A stretch of 7,669 nucleotides of DNA from CAZGYE01 sp964530165 (GTDB lineage: Bacteria; Planctomycetota; Planctomycetia; Planctomycetales; Planctomycetaceae): assembly GCA_964530165.1 (NCBI GenBank), contig CAZGYE010000282.1:1-7669 (forward strand), in the 5' to 3' direction. Of the stretch, positions 6,194 through 7,669 are shown in pieces (position 1 is the stretch's first letter; every line of letters begins with the position of its first letter). The position numbers and the translations under genes are program-made. The notes under the pieces are model-generated. The model had not been told where the DNA came from. It ran no database searches and saw only the letters and a list, made by a program, of their open reading frames with translations.

Positions 6194-6925
6194 ATGCTGC
6201 ACATCGTACCAAAAGTCATCGATTGGTTGGGCGGACACGAGTTGATGGTGCTCTTGGGACTGCTTGTCGTGGTCGCCGGAACCTGGGGATTCATTGAGTT
6301 GGCCGATGAAGTGCTCGAAGGTGAAACGCAGGCCTTCGACGAACGAGTGATTCTCATGTTGCGTAGGCCGGACGATCCGCAGACTTCCCGAAACGAATCG
6401 GAAGATCCGATCGGCCCAGCTTGGATGTGGGAGGTTGGACGCGACGTCACCGCACTGGGCGGTTACGCGGTCCTCACGCTGGTGACGTGTGCGGTTGTCG
6501 TCTTTTTGCGGCTCGACCGCAGGTTTGCAATGATGTGGTTTGTACTGGGGGCCGTCCTGGGCGGTTTCTTGCTGACGATGGTATTGAAATCGTTGTTCGC
6601 TCGGGACAGGCCGGACATCGTACCGCATCTCTCACAGGTGCACACGTCCAGTTTTCCCAGCGGTCATTCCATGATGTCGGCGGTGGTGTATTTGACGCTG
6701 GGGACTTTACTGACCAGGCTGGTCGTCAAGCGACGGCTCAAATTCTATTCTCTCTTCGTGGCCGTTCTATTGACGGCTCTGGTCGGTGTGAGCCGAGTGT
6801 ACCTGGGAGTGCACTACCCAACGGACGTCTTGGCGGGCTGGACGGCCGGTCTAACCTGGGCAACCATTTGCTGGCTCATCGCACGGTCGTTGCAACAACG
6901 CGGCACGATCGAGAAGGAGCTTTGA
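6194..6925 (+). CDS. PAP2-family membrane phosphatase
   Basis: The 243-residue product is an integral membrane phosphatase of the PAP2 type. Members remove phosphate from lipids such as phosphatidate, phosphatidylglycerol phosphate or undecaprenyl pyrophosphate; which one applies here cannot be read from sequence. All three family motifs are intact: KSLFARDRP (132-140, the K-x6-RP motif), PSGH (155-158), and SRVYLGVHYPTD (200-211, the SR-x5-H-x3-D motif). His158 is the likely acid and His207 the nucleophile, with Asp211 supporting. About six hydrophobic segments are visible, near 17-36, 90-106, 112-131, 160-177, 184-199 and 213-231. An acidic loop of about 50 residues joins the first two. The ATG at 6194 is preceded by GGAAGG at 9 bases. 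The J-domain-like gene follows after 25 bases on the same strand, so they are probably co-transcribed. The family call is very firm. Confidence 0.93.
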   Translation: MLHIVPKVIDWLGGHELMVLLGLLVVVAGTWGFIELADEVLEGETQAFDERVILMLRRPDDPQTSRNESEDPIGPAWMWEVGRDVTALGGYAVLTLVTCAVVVFLRLDRRFAMMWFVLGAVLGGFLLTMVLKSLFARDRPDIVPHLSQVHTSSFPSGHSMMSAVVYLTLGTLLTRLVVKRRLKFYSLFVAVLLTALVGVSRVYLGVHYPTDVLAGWTAGLTWATICWLIARSLQQRGTIEKEL

Positions 6926-6950
6926 GACCCTACCGGAAGAATCACGCCCG

Positions 6951-7565
6951 ATGTTCGACCCGTATCACAAATGGCTGGGGATTCCACGGGACCAGCGACC
7001 GCCGACCTATTATCAGATGTTGGGGATCTCGCCGGACGAAGAAGATCCGGAGGTGATTGAAGAGGCCGCTTTGATGCGGATCGCTCACGTGCGGAATTAC
7101 CAGCTTGGACCTCACGCCGAGGAAAGTTCGCGGCTGCTGCGTGAGCTTGGGGAGGCCAGCGAGACGTTGTGCGATCCTGAGCAGCGGGCAGCCTATGACG
7201 CCGCGACGCTGCCTCGACACAGAACCGAACTTGATTCACGACCGGAAATCGAAGACATCACAGCCGCACCGCCCGAACCGACATCGCCGAGCGCCATTTC
7301 ACAGCCAACGTCGCCGAGACCGGTTTCTGCCCACCGGCCGGAAGACGAACTCATCCAGAAACTTTCGAACGAGGCGCTCAACGACCTGCGCCAGCCGCTT
7401 GACCCTCAAAACGAAACATTCTGGCAACTGGCTTACCAACTGTTCCAGGAGTGGCTCGAACAGTTGCCTCCCTGGTGGCCGACCTTGCTTCGTCGACCGG
7501 CTGCCGTGCTCGTCCTGGTGGTTTTGTCGGTCGTTGTTTTCCGTCTGATGGACTGGCTGTTTTGA
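6951..7565 (+). CDS. J-domain-like protein with C-terminal membrane anchor
   Basis: This 204-residue protein has three parts. Residues 1-84 form a module related to the DnaJ J-domain: a lead-in (FDPYHKWLGIP), then TYYQMLGI, two helical stretches, and the closing CDPEQRAAYD typical of J-domain ends. The HPD tripeptide needed to stimulate DnaK ATPase is absent (the region reads NYQLGPHAEES), so ordinary co-chaperone activity is doubtful. I know this lead-in mainly from planctomycete proteins of unknown role. Residues about 100-130 are a Pro/Ser/Thr-rich linker with TSPS, PTSPRP repeats. Residues 132-175 are amphipathic and Trp-rich, and 183-203 (AAVLVLVVLSVVVFRLMDWLF) form one membrane helix at the very end after Arg181-Arg182. 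The protein should be tail-anchored with its bulk in the cytoplasm. GGAAGA lies 10 bases before the ATG. The gene follows the PAP2 gene after 25 bases. The role is unknown. Confidence 0.85.
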   Translation: MFDPYHKWLGIPRDQRPPTYYQMLGISPDEEDPEVIEEAALMRIAHVRNYQLGPHAEESSRLLRELGEASETLCDPEQRAAYDAATLPRHRTELDSRPEIEDITAAPPEPTSPSAISQPTSPRPVSAHRPEDELIQKLSNEALNDLRQPLDPQNETFWQLAYQLFQEWLEQLPPWWPTLLRRPAAVLVLVVLSVVVFRLMDWLF

Positions 7566-7607
7566 CTCCGCGACGCGGCCCTGGGAGCAATCGGAAATCG
7601 GAACACG

Positions 7608-7633
7608 CGAAACTGGGCAGTGGGTCAGTTTCG
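7608..7633. terminator. Hairpin downstream of the J-domain-like gene
   Basis: CGAAACTG (7608-7615) is perfectly complementary to CAGTTTCG (7626-7633) around a 10-base loop. It begins 42 bases after the stop codon at 7565, as expected for the end of the PAP2/J-like transcript. The following ATTAAAGG is AT-rich but lacks a T-tract, so an intrinsic terminator is possible and not proven. Confidence 0.4.
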
Positions 7634-7669
7634 ATTAAAGGGTGGCTGTGGTGGAGCGAATGCGACCCC

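Noticed and set aside
5934..6245. Plus-strand open frame of 103 codons running into the PAP2 gene
   Set aside because: It overlaps the PAP2 start in another frame and is opposite the better-supported minus-strand small ORF; no motif or ribosome site was seen.
7651..7669. Possible start of a plus-strand gene (GTG at 7651 or ATG at 7660)
   Set aside because: AAAGGG at 7637-7642 is a fair ribosome site, but only six codons are visible, which is too little to call a gene.

Overview
The window looks like chromosomal DNA from a planctomycete. The strongest clue is the protein at 6951-7565. Its N-terminus (FDPYHKWLGIP...RPPTYYQMLGI) is the J-domain-like module that I know almost only from Planctomycetes. 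The base composition is GC-rich with G/C-heavy third codon positions, and genes are loosely spaced with many exported enzymes, which fits. No mobile element, CRISPR array, rRNA or tRNA was seen. This is mostly ordinary housekeeping and cell-envelope content, not an obvious new multi-gene system.

Layout, left to right. (1) 1-74, minus: the first 24 codons of an exported protein, cut by the window edge. (2) 75-418: non-coding DNA with two strong inverted repeats, one of them a nested palindrome. (3) 419-1966, minus: an exported alpha/beta-hydrolase of the putative esterase (esterase D/enterochelin esterase-like) type. (4) 1967-2426: a divergent control region. (5) 2427-3548, plus: citrate synthase with all expected catalytic residues. 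(6) 3549-3643: a short convergent gap with a hairpin. (7) 3644-5728, minus: an exported S9-family (prolyl oligopeptidase-like) serine peptidase with a PD40 propeller. (8) 5729-6193: a gap that holds a GC-rich hairpin and, on the minus strand, a 57-codon unrecognised small ORF (5895-6068). (9) 6194-6925 and 6951-7565, plus: a two-gene unit made of a six-helix PAP2 lipid phosphatase and a tail-anchored J-domain-like protein. (10) 7566-7669: a hairpin and the approach to another gene.

Working together: only the PAP2/J-like pair (25-nt gap, same strand) looks like a true operon. Both products are membrane proteins, so a shared role at the membrane is plausible but not shown. The two exported hydrolases fit a heterotroph that degrades esters and peptides outside the cytoplasm. 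Citrate synthase is a stand-alone TCA-cycle gene here. The items most worth a second look are the nested palindrome at 133-206, the small ORF with an apparently coding 5' extension at 5895-6134, and the J-like protein that lacks the HPD motif.
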